Origin: Rhodocyclaceae bacterium
GTDB taxonomy: Bacteria; Pseudomonadota; Gammaproteobacteria; Burkholderiales; Rhodocyclaceae
Length of the DNA: 64,000 nt
Direction of reading: 5' to 3'
Assembly (NCBI GenBank): GCA_023230455.1
Contig: JALNXH010000004.1
Coordinates: forward strand, 170,099-234,098
Shown here one piece after another: positions 1 to 8,412 of the stretch. Under the pieces are notes generated by a model. That model saw nothing but the letters and a program-made list of their open reading frames with translations. It was not told the origin of the DNA and ran no database searches. Each line of letters begins with the position of its first letter. Position 1 is the stretch's first letter. The translations under genes were made by a program, and so were the position numbers.

Positions 1-399
1 CGGGTGCAGGAAGCGGTATTCGCCTTTGGCATGGCCGAGCAGTTCGAGCGCACGGTTGGCGATCACCTCATTGGCGTTCATGTTGGTCGACGTACCGGCC
101 CCGCCCTGGATCACGTCCACCACGAACTGCTCCAGCAGTTCGCCCTTGCGGATTTCCTCGCAGGCCCGCAGGATCGCGTGCGTACGCGCGTCGTCGAGCA
201 GACCCAGTTCGTTGTTGGCGAGCGCCGCCGCCTGCTTGACGCAGGCCAGCGCCACCACCAGGTCGGGATAGATCGCGATGGCCGTGCCGCTGATCGGAAA
301 ATTCTCCAGCGCCCGCAGCGTATGCACGCCGTAGTAAGCGTCCGCCGGGATGTCCCGGTCGCCGAGCAGGTCGTGCTCGCGGCGCATGTCTTTGCTCAC
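1..399 (-). CDS. aspA: Aspartate ammonia-lyase, N-terminal part (cut by window edge)
   Basis: Encodes the first 133 residues of a class II fumarase/aspartase superfamily enzyme, which reversibly deaminates L-aspartate to fumarate and ammonia. The protein begins near MRREHDLLGDRDIP, continues with DAYYGVHTLRALENF, and carries the substrate-site stretch QGGAGTSTNMNANEV, characteristic of AspA. The C-terminal part lies beyond position 1. A GTG start at 399 overlaps the TGA of the uracil-DNA glycosylase gene (GTGA); an in-frame ATG at 387 is an alternative. It is the last visible gene of the tsaB-rimI-udg-aspA run. Class II fumarase is a less likely alternative, given the N-terminal sequence. Confidence 0.9.
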   Translation of the reverse strand, partial: MSKDMRREHDLLGDRDIPADAYYGVHTLRALENFPISGTAIAIYPDLVVALACVKQAAALANNELGLLDDARTHAILRACEEIRKGELLEQFVVDVIQGGAGTSTNMNANEVIANRALELLGHAKGEYRFLHP

Positions 400-1127
400 G
401 GTTTCAGCTCCCGCATGGTCTTCCGCGCGAACACCAGATCCTCCCAAGCCTTGGCCTTGTCGGTGAGGTTGCGCAGCAGATAGGCCGGGTGATAGGTGAC
501 GATCACCGGGATGCCTGCGTAGGCATGCAACTGCCCGCGCGCAGCACCTATTTTCACTTCGCCGCCAAGCAGGCTTTGCGCTGCGGGACGACCAAGGGCG
601 ACGATCAGTTTCGGCCGGATCAGTTCGATCTGGCGTTGCAGATAGGGCCGGCAGGCAGCGATCTCCTCCGGTTCCGGCGTGCGATTGCTGGGCGGCCGGC
701 ATTTCACCGCGTTGCCGATATAGACGTCGCTGCCGCGTTTCAGTTCGATGGCCGCCAGCATCGCATCGAGCAGCTTGCCGGCCTGGCCGACGAAGGGCTC
801 GCCGCGCTCGTCCTCTTCCGCACCCGGCCCTTCGCCGACGAAAAGCCAGTCGGCATTCACGTCGCCGACGCCGAGCACGGCCTGCTTGCGCGCCTTGCAA
901 AGCGCGCAGGCACGGCATTCGGCAACGGCCGCGCCGAGTTGTCCCCAGTCCATGCTGCCGATCGCCGCGCAGCCGGGTGGAGCCGCGGCCGACGCCGGTT
1001 CGGACGCAACGGCCGATGGCGCAACGCGCGCCGCGTCCAGCGTCGTTTCTGGCTCGGCCGGTTGGCGCAGCTTCCAAACTGGGCCAAGCCCCATTTCCCG
1101 CAGCAGGTTTTCGCGGCGTGCAGACAT
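396..1127 (-). CDS. Uracil-DNA glycosylase, family 4 (iron-sulfur type)
   Basis: A 243-residue base-excision repair enzyme that removes uracil from DNA. The first 70 or so residues are a variable Ala/Pro-rich region. The core then shows the cysteine pair CRACALCKAR that helps ligate a 4Fe-4S cluster, the active-site motif GEGPGAEEDERGEPFVGQAG, the uracil-binding stretch NAVKCRPP with another cluster cysteine, and the C-terminal TYHPAYLLRN motif. This order is typical of family 4 (UdgA-like) enzymes and not of E. coli Ung. Its ATG shares one base with the rimI stop (TGATG), so it is very probably translationally coupled to rimI and tsaB, the usual neighbours in Betaproteobacteria. Confidence 0.93.
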   Translation of the reverse strand: MSARRENLLREMGLGPVWKLRQPAEPETTLDAARVAPSAVASEPASAAAPPGCAAIGSMDWGQLGAAVAECRACALCKARKQAVLGVGDVNADWLFVGEGPGAEEDERGEPFVGQAGKLLDAMLAAIELKRGSDVYIGNAVKCRPPSNRTPEPEEIAACRPYLQRQIELIRPKLIVALGRPAAQSLLGGEVKIGAARGQLHAYAGIPVIVTYHPAYLLRNLTDKAKAWEDLVFARKTMRELKP

Positions 1128-1597
1128 CAGATCACTCTCGCCATCACGATGGCGTCCTCGCGGCCGGTTTCGGCGGGGTAGTAATCGCGTCGCCGGCCGA
1201 TGCGATGAAAACCGAAATGCGCATACAAGGCGAGTCCGGCGGCGTTGCTCGGTCGTACTTCGAGGAACAGCTGCTTGGCACCCTGCCGGCGCGCATCGGC
1301 CATCAGATGCTCCATCAGCGCGACGCCCAGCCGCTGACGGCGGCGCTCAGGCACAACGCTGATGTTGAGCAACTGCGCTTCGTCCAGCGTCACCGTCACC
1401 ACCGCATATCCGACCAGCTCTCCGGCCGCCTCGCAGACCCAGGCACGGTAAGCGGAGCGGACCGAGTCGACGAAATTCCCCCGCGTCCAGGGAAACGGAT
1501 ACATGCGTTGCTCGGCGGCGAGCACAGCATCCACATCGGCCTCGCCCATCGGCCGAAACGCCAGCGGCACCGGCCGGATTTCCGGAACGGCGCTCAT
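1127..1597 (-). CDS. rimI: Ribosomal protein bS18-alanine N-acetyltransferase RimI
   Basis: A 156-residue GNAT acetyltransferase, in the size range of RimI, that acetylates the N-terminal alanine of ribosomal protein S18 using acetyl-CoA. Visible GNAT features are the beta4 strand LLNISVVPERRRQRLGVALM, containing the acetyl-CoA-binding RxxGxA-type loop, and the C-terminal segment EVRPSNAAGLALYAHFGF, highly typical of RimI. It lies one base after tsaB and shares one base with the glycosylase gene. The tsaB-rimI pairing supports RimI over another GNAT family. Confidence 0.92.
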   Translation of the reverse strand: MSAVPEIRPVPLAFRPMGEADVDAVLAAEQRMYPFPWTRGNFVDSVRSAYRAWVCEAAGELVGYAVVTVTLDEAQLLNISVVPERRRQRLGVALMEHLMADARRQGAKQLFLEVRPSNAAGLALYAHFGFHRIGRRRDYYPAETGREDAIVMARVI

Positions 1598-1598
1598 C

Positions 1599-2291
1599 TC
1601 AGCGCAGGCCTCCGCGTGCGAGGCGCTCGGCGGTGGTCAGGGCCACCTTGTCGCGCACATAGAAGGGCTGGGCGGATGCGGCGTCGCCACCTTCGCCGCG
1701 CGCCAGCCGCGGCGCCGCCAGCCGCGCCACAGCCGCCGCCGTCGGCAGCCGGTCCGCATCGACAATCGACACGGCGGCGCCGAGCCTCACATCGAGCGCC
1801 GGACGGTAAGCAGCAAAACCGTCGCCGCCACCGAACCAGCCGCCGCCGGGCGGCAGGGGGGCGAGTTCGGGCGACGTGACCGCCGGCGCCAAGATCGCCA
1901 CCAGGTTACCGTCACGGATTTCGTAGGCTGCGCTGTAGATCTCGTTCATCCGCGCATCGAGGCAGGCATACACCCGCTCCGCGCCGCACGTCAGCGCCAG
2001 CGCTTCAAGCGAGCCGACCGCCAGCAGCGGCAGATCGGCGCCGAAAGCCAGGCCCTGGGTCACGCCGCAGGCCAGGCGCAGACCGGTGAAGCCACCGGGG
2101 CCGGCACCGAAGGCAATGCCGTCGAGGCGGGCCAGCGTCAAGCCGGCTTCGGCAAGCAGTTCGCCGACCCAGGGAATGATCAGTTCCGAACCGCCGTTGG
2201 GGCGCTCCGCGCTGCGTTCGAGAAGGTCGCCATCGCGCCAGAGCGCAACGGAGAGCAGCCGGGTGGACGTTTCGATGGCAAGCAGATTCAC
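1599..2291 (-). CDS. tsaB: tRNA threonylcarbamoyladenosine biosynthesis protein TsaB
   Basis: A 230-residue ASKHA-fold protein that pairs with TsaD and TsaE to make t6A37 in ANN-decoding tRNAs. The N-terminus MNLLAIETSTRLLSVALWRD and the segment GIAFGAGPGGFTGLRLACG are diagnostic of TsaB. It lacks the metal-binding histidines of TsaD, as expected for the non-catalytic partner. The length matches E. coli TsaB (231). It appears to head the minus-strand operon tsaB-rimI-udg-aspA, and the next gene upstream (2351) runs the other way, so the roughly 60 bp between them should hold both promoters. Confidence 0.94.
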   Translation of the reverse strand: MNLLAIETSTRLLSVALWRDGDLLERSAERPNGGSELIIPWVGELLAEAGLTLARLDGIAFGAGPGGFTGLRLACGVTQGLAFGADLPLLAVGSLEALALTCGAERVYACLDARMNEIYSAAYEIRDGNLVAILAPAVTSPELAPLPPGGGWFGGGDGFAAYRPALDVRLGAAVSIVDADRLPTAAAVARLAAPRLARGEGGDAASAQPFYVRDKVALTTAERLARGGLR

Positions 2292-2350
2292 CCGGCGATT
2301 TTACCGGGCGGCGCGGCTTGCCGTCCGTCCTTCTGGCCGATAATGGCGCC

Positions 2351-3649
2351 ATGCAGCCCGACACCCCACCCCGCTACCGCAAGATAGCCATCGCCGCTTG
2401 CTTCGGCACGTTCATCGAGTGGTATGACTTTCTCACCTTCGCCACCCTCGCCACCACCTTTGCGCAGATCTTCTTCCCGCCCGACGATGCGGTGCGCGGC
2501 CTGCTGCAAAGCCTCGCCACCTTCGGCATGGGGATGGTGGTACGGCCGCTTGGCGCAGCGATCTTCGGTTCCCTGGGCGACCGCCACGGACGGCGCGCCG
2601 TGTTCATCGCCACCGTCGGCCTGATGGCCGTCGCCACCTTTGCCGTCGGCCTGCTGCCGACCTACGCGCAGGTCGGCGGACTCGCCACCGCATTGCTGCT
2701 GGCGCTGCGCCTGCTACAGGGGCTGGCGATGGGCGGCGAAATCGGCGGCGCCAACGTTTACCTGGCGGAACATGCCCCGCCCGCCACACGCGGCGCATGG
2801 ACCAGCGTATTGCAATGGATGGGCACCCTCGGCATCCTGGTGTCCACCGCACAGGTGGTACTGCTGCAAAGCTGGCTAAGCCCGGCGGAATTTCTCGCCT
2901 GGGGCTGGCGCATCCCCTTCCTCTTCTCCGCCATCTTGCTGCTGTTTTCCCTAAAAGCGCGCCTGGCACTGCACGAATCGCCCGTATTCGAGGAATTGCG
3001 AGCCAGCCGCCGGATCGCACCGGCGCCGCTGCGCGAATGCTTCGCCGACCGTCGCACGCTGGGCCGCATGGCGCTGCTGTTCTGCTGCCTCTCCGCCGGC
3101 GGTTCGCTGCTGTTCTTCTCCTCACAGGTGTATGCGCCGATCTTTCTCAAGACCGTGCTGCACATGGAGCCGGTGCTGGCCGGACGGCTCAGCCTGATCG
3201 TCACGCTATCCCTGTTCCCGCTGGTGTTCGCCGCCGGCTGGCTGTCCGACCGGGTCGGCCGCCGCCCGGTACAACTGGCCGGGCTGACGCTGGGCGCGCT
3301 CGGCCTGCTGCCAGTATTCGCCGCCCTACCGCTGTATGCCGCCGAACCGATGACCGTCGTGGCCCTGCTGCTGGTTCCGGCGCTGGCAGTCGCTCTCGTC
3401 ACCGGGCCACAAACGGCTACTCTCTCCGAGCTATTTCCAACCCGCACGCGTTATACCGCCGTCGGCCTGCCGCACAATCTGGCCGCCGGCTGGATCGGCG
3501 GCCTCTCGCCATTCATGGTGGCGTGGATCGGCGAACGCAGCGGAGACCCGCTCTACGGCCTGGCCTACCCGGCTGCCTGGCTGCTCGTGGCACTCGCCGC
3601 CGGATTTTTCTTCCTGCCCGAAACCCGCGGCACCGACCTCAATCGGTAA
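2351..3649 (+). CDS. MFS transporter, metabolite:H+ symporter (MHS) type
   Basis: A 432-residue, 12-helix major facilitator protein of the inner membrane. The opening CFGTFIEWYDF and the loop 2-3 motif GDRHGRR, with the repeat SDRVGRRP between helices 8 and 9, mark the MHS subfamily (ProP, ShiA, KgtP, citrate and dicarboxylate symporters). The substrate cannot be read from sequence; an organic acid or osmolyte is the usual cargo. I chose the ATG at 2351 rather than a TTG at 2318, because the protein then begins directly before helix 1 as in relatives. The next gene starts 7 bases downstream and is probably co-transcribed. Confidence 0.85.
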   Translation: MQPDTPPRYRKIAIAACFGTFIEWYDFLTFATLATTFAQIFFPPDDAVRGLLQSLATFGMGMVVRPLGAAIFGSLGDRHGRRAVFIATVGLMAVATFAVGLLPTYAQVGGLATALLLALRLLQGLAMGGEIGGANVYLAEHAPPATRGAWTSVLQWMGTLGILVSTAQVVLLQSWLSPAEFLAWGWRIPFLFSAILLLFSLKARLALHESPVFEELRASRRIAPAPLRECFADRRTLGRMALLFCCLSAGGSLLFFSSQVYAPIFLKTVLHMEPVLAGRLSLIVTLSLFPLVFAAGWLSDRVGRRPVQLAGLTLGALGLLPVFAALPLYAAEPMTVVALLLVPALAVALVTGPQTATLSELFPTRTRYTAVGLPHNLAAGWIGGLSPFMVAWIGERSGDPLYGLAYPAAWLLVALAAGFFFLPETRGTDLNR

Positions 3650-3656
3650 CTCAGCG

Positions 3657-5003
3657 ATGAGCCTGAAGCAACTCGTCAAACGCCTGGTGCTGGGCGCAGA
3701 GCCCGAGCCTGCGATCTCCGACAATCCATTTCCGCCGCAGGAGCTTCCCGTTGCCCGGACACCGAGGGACACTCTGAGCCAACAGACGCGTCAAGCCATC
3801 CTGCACCGCGACGAGATCATCGATCGCCGCGGCCGCATCGCCGGCTATCGCTTCTACGTCAGGCCGGCGGGCAACGCCCCCCTTGCCGGCAACGCCTTCG
3901 TCGATGCGCTGAAATCGGAAGCCGTCGCCAACCTCGCGCGCCGCCGCAGCGCGCTGCTGCCAATTACGGTCGAGGAATGGCACAGCGGCGCCTTCGCCCA
4001 GTTCGTCGCGGCGGGCAGCATCTTCCTGCTCGACTGCCCGCGCGAAGTACCCCCGCCCGCCGCATGGAGCGAAGCCGTGGCGGCCATTCAGGCTGCCGGC
4101 GCCAAGGTAGCGTTGCGCGATCCGCCGTCCACCGCGGCGGCCGAAGCTGCGCTGCCATCGGCGCAAATGCTGCTGCTGGATTTCAACGCCTACGACCTGC
4201 CGCGTTTCGAACGCATCCTGCGCGGACTGCGCCAGCGTTTCCCCGACCTGCAGATCGCTGTCGACAACGTCGCCGACTGGGCGGAACGCCGTCTCTGTGT
4301 CGCCATCGGCGCCGACGGGTGCCTCGGCGGCTTCGCCAGCCTGCCGGATGAAGAGGAAAAACAGGATCAGATCGACCAGAGCCGTCTGGTGCTGATTGAA
4401 ATGCTCAATCTGTTGCGCAAGGATGCCGATTTTGCCGACATCGCCGCGGTGGCCAAGCGCGACCCCGGCGTCTCGGTATACGTCATCGGCATGGCCAACT
4501 CGCCGATGGCCGGTCTCGCCAAGCCGGTAGCCAGCCTCGATCAGGCGATCATGGTGCTGGGGCGCGAGTTTCTCTACCGCTGGCTGACCATTTCGCTGTT
4601 CCGCGTCGGCAGCCGCAAGGACCGGGACGAGACACTGCTCGAACTGGCCCTTGCCCGCGCCCGCCTGCTGGAACTGCTGGGTCAGCCGCAGCGACCGAAA
4701 GCGGAATGCGAGGAACTGTTCCTGGTCGGCTTGCTTTCGGTAATGGATGCACTGCTCGGCCAGCCGATGGACCAGGTACTGGCAAGAATGACGCTGCCAG
4801 CCGCAGTCAAGGACGTACTGCTGCGCTCGGCAGGCCCCTACGGGCGTTTCCTGATGCTGGCGCTGGCGCTTGAAAAAGGACGCAGCGAGCAGGCCGGCAA
4901 GCTCGCCGAATCGCTGAACATTGCCGTCGTCACCCTGGAACAGGCCAGCCTCAGTGCCCTGGCCTGGGCCGAGGAGGCCATGCAGTTCAGCCGTACGGGC
5001 TGA
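3657..5003 (+). CDS. EAL-like/HDOD domain signalling protein
   Basis: A 448-residue cytoplasmic protein with two modules. Residues about 35-210 resemble a degenerate EAL domain: the start AILHRDEIIDRRGRIAGYRF is YuxH-like, but the EAL, DDFGTG and catalytic acidic motifs are absent, so phosphodiesterase activity is unlikely. Residues about 235-435 match an HDOD domain, an HD-derived fold lacking metal ligands, with the motif ANSPMAGLAKPVASLDQAI. Proteins of this architecture are regulators, often of motility or c-di-GMP-linked behaviour. It follows the transporter by 7 bases, suggesting a shared transcript, though a functional link is unknown. Confidence 0.82.
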   Translation: MSLKQLVKRLVLGAEPEPAISDNPFPPQELPVARTPRDTLSQQTRQAILHRDEIIDRRGRIAGYRFYVRPAGNAPLAGNAFVDALKSEAVANLARRRSALLPITVEEWHSGAFAQFVAAGSIFLLDCPREVPPPAAWSEAVAAIQAAGAKVALRDPPSTAAAEAALPSAQMLLLDFNAYDLPRFERILRGLRQRFPDLQIAVDNVADWAERRLCVAIGADGCLGGFASLPDEEEKQDQIDQSRLVLIEMLNLLRKDADFADIAAVAKRDPGVSVYVIGMANSPMAGLAKPVASLDQAIMVLGREFLYRWLTISLFRVGSRKDRDETLLELALARARLLELLGQPQRPKAECEELFLVGLLSVMDALLGQPMDQVLARMTLPAAVKDVLLRSAGPYGRFLMLALALEKGRSEQAGKLAESLNIAVVTLEQASLSALAWAEEAMQFSRTG

Positions 5004-5012
5004 AGCGCCCGC

Positions 5013-5294
5013 TCAGACCGCCGGATTCGGTTTTTTCGGCGGTTTCTGCTGCTGTTGCTGCGGCGGGCCGCTACGCTTTTTGTTGTGGAACATCTTTTTG
5101 GGATTGTTGTTGTTGCGCGGCGGCGCCGGGTTCTTGTTGAGCATCGGCGTCATCGGCGCGTTCAGCCGATTGCCGGGCGCCAACTGGATCTCAAGCTCGT
5201 TGAGTTCATCCCATTGCTCGTCGGTCCGGTCGCGTTCGGGAATAGCCCGGAGTTCCTTGATGCGGCGTTTGGGATCTATAAGAGCGTCGTTCAT
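5013..5294 (-). CDS. Conserved hypothetical protein with Gln/Pro/Asn-rich tail
   Basis: A 93-residue basic protein with no recognised domain. Residues 1-45 look like a short folded helical piece (DPKRRIKELRAIPERDRTDE, then QWDELNELEIQLAPGNR). The remainder is low-complexity and basic, with a run of asparagines, several lysines, a QQQQQ stretch and KPPKKPNP at the end. No signal peptide or membrane segment is visible. The positive tail could contact nucleic acid, but that is speculation. The gene converges with the EAL/HDOD gene, ending 9 bases from it. Confidence 0.6.
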   Translation of the reverse strand: MNDALIDPKRRIKELRAIPERDRTDEQWDELNELEIQLAPGNRLNAPMTPMLNKNPAPPRNNNNPKKMFHNKKRSGPPQQQQQKPPKKPNPAV

Positions 5295-5373
5295 TCCTGG
5301 CTTGGGTCAAAAATTGTCAAGGTCGCAATGGTACCTTCCCCGGCCGGTGGACTGAAAGTAGTTTGTGCAGGGG

Positions 5374-5847
5374 CTAATTTCTCCGCCGCATGCCACCGGC
5401 ATCGCCGGGGCTGAATTCGCGCAAACGGTTGCGGAAATGTTCGCGGTCCTCGGGTGACATGCGTTCAAAGCGTTCGCGCATCTCCTCGCGTATCCGCTGG
5501 CGGTCTTCGGGCGAGCGCTGCTGCCACTCCGAGCGCATCCGCTCGCGCTCTTCGGGGGGCTGACTCTGCCAATGCTGGCGAATCTGCTCGCGCATCTGCT
5601 GCCTCTGCTCAATGCTGAGTTCAGCCCATTGTGGGCTGAACTCGCCCCCGCCCCGCCGACGTTGGTCGAGCGGAAAACCTTCCCGGGACCGAACGTCCAT
5701 GTCCTCCGCACGGCGTTCTGAAGTTACTATTTGCAGGCCTTCGGAACGCAACGGCAGCGACATACCGACCGCTGCGACGCCGGTCTCCGCGCTCAGGGCG
5801 CAGACCCCGGCGGCGAAGAGCGTACGGAGCAAACGGGAAACCAACAT
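5374..5847 (-). CDS. Exported Arg/Glu-rich helical protein (DUF3106-like)
   Basis: A 157-residue protein with a signal peptide (MLVSRLLRTLFAAGVCALSA) followed by a charged region. From about residue 75 to 150 it repeats a roughly 12-15 residue pattern of the kind PEERERMRSEWQQRSPEDRQ, PEDREHFRNRLRE, resembling DUF3106 or CpxP/Spy-like periplasmic proteins that bind metals or unfolded protein. The function is unproven. The ATG at 5847 is preferred over a TTG at 5910, because it is preceded by AGGAAAG and places the hydrophobic segment at the N-terminus. The gene is divergent from ompR-envZ, leaving open a link to envelope stress. Confidence 0.68.
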   Translation of the reverse strand: MLVSRLLRTLFAAGVCALSAETGVAAVGMSLPLRSEGLQIVTSERRAEDMDVRSREGFPLDQRRRGGGEFSPQWAELSIEQRQQMREQIRQHWQSQPPEERERMRSEWQQRSPEDRQRIREEMRERFERMSPEDREHFRNRLREFSPGDAGGMRRRN

Positions 5848-5998
5848 GGACGACTTTCCTGCGAAGAGTGACGACAGGTCGAATTGTGCGCTCCCTGCGC
5901 AATTGCGCAACGACGCAACGGCCTATCGTTGTTACGGTTCGTAACCGCTGCCGGGGAAGGTTACCCTCGGGCTTTTTTCCCGGTTATCCTCCGCCCCC

Positions 5999-6709
5999 AT
6001 GACCGATCGTACCGCCAAGATCCTCATCGTCGACGACGACCTGCGCCTACGCCAGCTGCTGGAGCGCTATTTGCGCGACCAGGGGTTTACCGGCCGCGCG
6101 GTGGAAGACGCCGCCGCCATGGACAAGGCGCTGGCCCGCGAACACTATGACCTGCTGGTGCTCGACCTGATGCTGCCCGGTGAGGACGGCCTCTCCATCT
6201 GCCGCCGTCTGCGCGCCGCCGATCAGCAGCTGGCGATCATCATGCTCACGGCCAAGGGCGAAGAAGTGGACCGCATCGTCGGCCTGGAACTAGGTGCCGA
6301 CGACTATCTGCCCAAGCCTTTCAACCCGCGCGAACTGGTGGCCCGCATCCACGCGGTGATGCGCCGCCGCGTGGCGACGGTACCGGGCGCGCCGACCGAG
6401 ATTCCGCAGACCATGGCTTTCGGCGCCTGGGTACTGGATCTCGGGCGACGTACACTGAGCCACGACGGCGTCGACCAACCGCTGACCAGCGGCGAATTCG
6501 CACTGCTCAAGGTCTTTACCACCCATCCACGCCAGCCGCTCTCGCGCGACCGACTCTCTGAACTGGCGCGCGGCCGTGAGTACGGCGCCTTCGATCGCGC
6601 CATCGACGTTCAGGTGTCACGCCTGCGCAAACTGATCGAAGCCGATCCGGCCAATCCGCGCCACCTACAGACGGTGCGCGGCTTCGGCTACGTCTTCATC
6701 CCGGATTGA
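5999..6709 (+). CDS. ompR: OmpR-family response regulator
   Basis: A 236-residue two-component regulator. The receiver domain (1-120) has the acidic pair in ILIVDDD, the phospho-acceptor Asp56 in LVLDLMLPG and Lys106 in LPKPFNPRE. The C-terminal winged helix (about 140-233) contains LTSGEFALLKVF and ends GFGYVFIPD. The length and GLELGADDYLPKPF motif fit OmpR itself. Its stop codon TGA shares one base with the ATG of the sensor kinase. It is expected to respond to osmotic or envelope signals and control porins or other surface genes; the target genes are not visible here. Confidence 0.92.
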   Translation: MTDRTAKILIVDDDLRLRQLLERYLRDQGFTGRAVEDAAAMDKALAREHYDLLVLDLMLPGEDGLSICRRLRAADQQLAIIMLTAKGEEVDRIVGLELGADDYLPKPFNPRELVARIHAVMRRRVATVPGAPTEIPQTMAFGAWVLDLGRRTLSHDGVDQPLTSGEFALLKVFTTHPRQPLSRDRLSELARGREYGAFDRAIDVQVSRLRKLIEADPANPRHLQTVRGFGYVFIPD

Positions 6710-8007
6710 TGCGCCTGCGTTTTACCCTGCGCACCCGCCTGTTTCTGCTGCTGGCTGCGGCCATGCTACTTTCGGCGCTGGCCTGGGCGGCGATCTTCAC
6801 CTACTCGGAGCGTGAGCCCCGCGCCCGCCAGCTCGCCCAACTGCTCACCAGCGTCGCCAACCTGACGCGTTCGGCGGTAGTGGCCGCCGATCCGTCGCGG
6901 CGCATCGAGCTGTTCGAGGAGCTTTCGCGCCAGGAGGGCATCCGCATCTATGTCGCCGAGGACGACGACAGGATCAAGCCGCCGGGCGACGACGCTTTTC
7001 TACAGCAAGTGCAGCAGCAACTGGCCAGCAATCTCGGTGGCAACGTGCGCCTGAGTCTGGAACTGAACGGCGAACGGGCGATCTTCCTGCGCGTGCCGAT
7101 CGACCACGACGCCTACTGGATCGTACTGCCGCTGGAACGGCTCAACCACAGCCACTCGCTGCAATGGATCGGCTGGGGCGCCCTGGCGGCGCTAATCGCG
7201 CTATTCGCCGCGACGCTGTTCGTTGCCCGGTTGACCCGCCCGCTGCGCAGCCTCGCCCGCGCCGCCGGCGAGATCGGTGCCGGCGGCCGTCCGGCGCCGT
7301 TGCAGGCAAGCGGGCCGGACGAGTTGCGCGCGGTAGCCCACGCCTTCAACCAGATGAACGCCGATCTGGCGCAGCTCGACCAGGATCGGGCGCTAATCCT
7401 GGCCGGCGTCTCCCACGACCTGCGCACGCCGCTGACTCGTCTGCGCATGGGCATCGAGCTATCGGTCGGCGACGACGAAATGCGCCGCGGAATGGAAGCG
7501 GACGTCGAGGAAATGGATCGCACCATCGGCCAGTTTCTCGACTTCGCCCGAGCCGACGACGGCGAGCCGGCGCAGGCGACCGATGCGCGCGACCTGCTCG
7601 ACGAGCTTGCCCGGCAATACGCCCGGCGCAACGTACCGGTAAAGGCCCGGCTGGACCAAGTGCCGACCCTGTCCCTACGCCCCAAAGCGCTGCGCCGGGC
7701 GATCGCCAACCTGATCGACAATGCCCTGCGCCATGCCGGCGGCAGCCAGATCGACCTGAGCCTGCGCCGCATCGACGGCGCGCTGGCCATCGAAGTCGCC
7801 GACCGCGGCCCCGGCATACCGCCGGAGGAAGCGGAGCGCCTCAAACGGCCGTTCACCCGGATGGACGCCGCGCGCAGCAATACGGGAGGTGCGGGACTCG
7901 GTCTGGCCATCGTCGAGCGTGTCGCGCGCCAGCACGGCGGCCATCTGGAACTGGCGATGCGCGACGGAGGCGGGCTGATTGCGCGTGTTACGATTTCGGC
8001 AAAATGA
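6709..8007 (+). CDS. envZ: EnvZ-type sensor histidine kinase
   Basis: A 432-residue inner-membrane kinase. It has two transmembrane helices (about 9-28 and 152-172) flanking a periplasmic domain, then HAMP (about 173-225), the H-box VSHDLRTPLTRLRMGIEL with His236, the N-box NLIDNALRHAG, and the nucleotide motifs DRGPGIPPEE and GGAGLGLAI. These match EnvZ, partner of OmpR. I start it at the ATG at 6709, inside TGATG with ompR, not at the TTG three bases earlier. Its end overlaps the haemoglobin gene by ATGA, so all three should be on one mRNA. Confidence 0.92.
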   Translation: MRLRFTLRTRLFLLLAAAMLLSALAWAAIFTYSEREPRARQLAQLLTSVANLTRSAVVAADPSRRIELFEELSRQEGIRIYVAEDDDRIKPPGDDAFLQQVQQQLASNLGGNVRLSLELNGERAIFLRVPIDHDAYWIVLPLERLNHSHSLQWIGWGALAALIALFAATLFVARLTRPLRSLARAAGEIGAGGRPAPLQASGPDELRAVAHAFNQMNADLAQLDQDRALILAGVSHDLRTPLTRLRMGIELSVGDDEMRRGMEADVEEMDRTIGQFLDFARADDGEPAQATDARDLLDELARQYARRNVPVKARLDQVPTLSLRPKALRRAIANLIDNALRHAGGSQIDLSLRRIDGALAIEVADRGPGIPPEEAERLKRPFTRMDAARSNTGGAGLGLAIVERVARQHGGHLELAMRDGGGLIARVTISAK

Positions 8008-8402
8008 GCGACGAAACCACCACTCCCTACCAACTGATCGGCGGCGAAGCCGGTGTGCGCCGTTTGGTCAAAAAATTCTACGAAACGATGGATACGCTGC
8101 CCGAGGCGTACGGCATCCGCAAGCTGCACCCGCAGGATATCTCCGGCTCCGAAGAAAAACTGTTCATGTATCTCTCCGGCTATCTCGGCGGCCCCAATCT
8201 GTTCATCGAAAAATTTGGCCATCCGCGGCTGCGTTCGCGCCATCTCCCCTTCGCCATCGGCACCGCCGAACGCGATCAATGGCTGCTATGCTTCCGCCAG
8301 GCTATCGACGAAGTGATCGACTCCGCACCCCTGCGCGAAGCGCTATGGAAGCCGATCGCCGACTTGGCCGACTTCATGCGCAACCAAGCCGAACCCAACT
8401 GA
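8004..8402 (+). CDS. Group II truncated haemoglobin
   Basis: A 132-residue haem protein of the 2-over-2 globin fold. The conserved segment FIEKFGHPRLRSRHLPFAIG contains the proximal haem-binding His of the F helix, and RDQWLLC supplies the Trp at G8, a marker of group II (TrHbO-like) globins. Such proteins bind O2 or NO and have been linked to oxidative or nitrosative stress defence. The ATG overlaps the envZ stop (ATGA), which gives an ompR-envZ-globin operon, and sapC starts 10 bases further on. The arrangement hints at a shared response to oxygen or envelope stress, but this is inference. Confidence 0.9.
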   Translation: MSDETTTPYQLIGGEAGVRRLVKKFYETMDTLPEAYGIRKLHPQDISGSEEKLFMYLSGYLGGPNLFIEKFGHPRLRSRHLPFAIGTAERDQWLLCFRQAIDEVIDSAPLREALWKPIADLADFMRNQAEPN

Positions 8403-8412
8403 AAGCGAACTC

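Noticed and set aside
5960..5998. Hairpin-like CGGGCTTTTTTCCCG before ompR
   Set aside because: The T-run is in the loop rather than after the stem, so it is not an intrinsic terminator.
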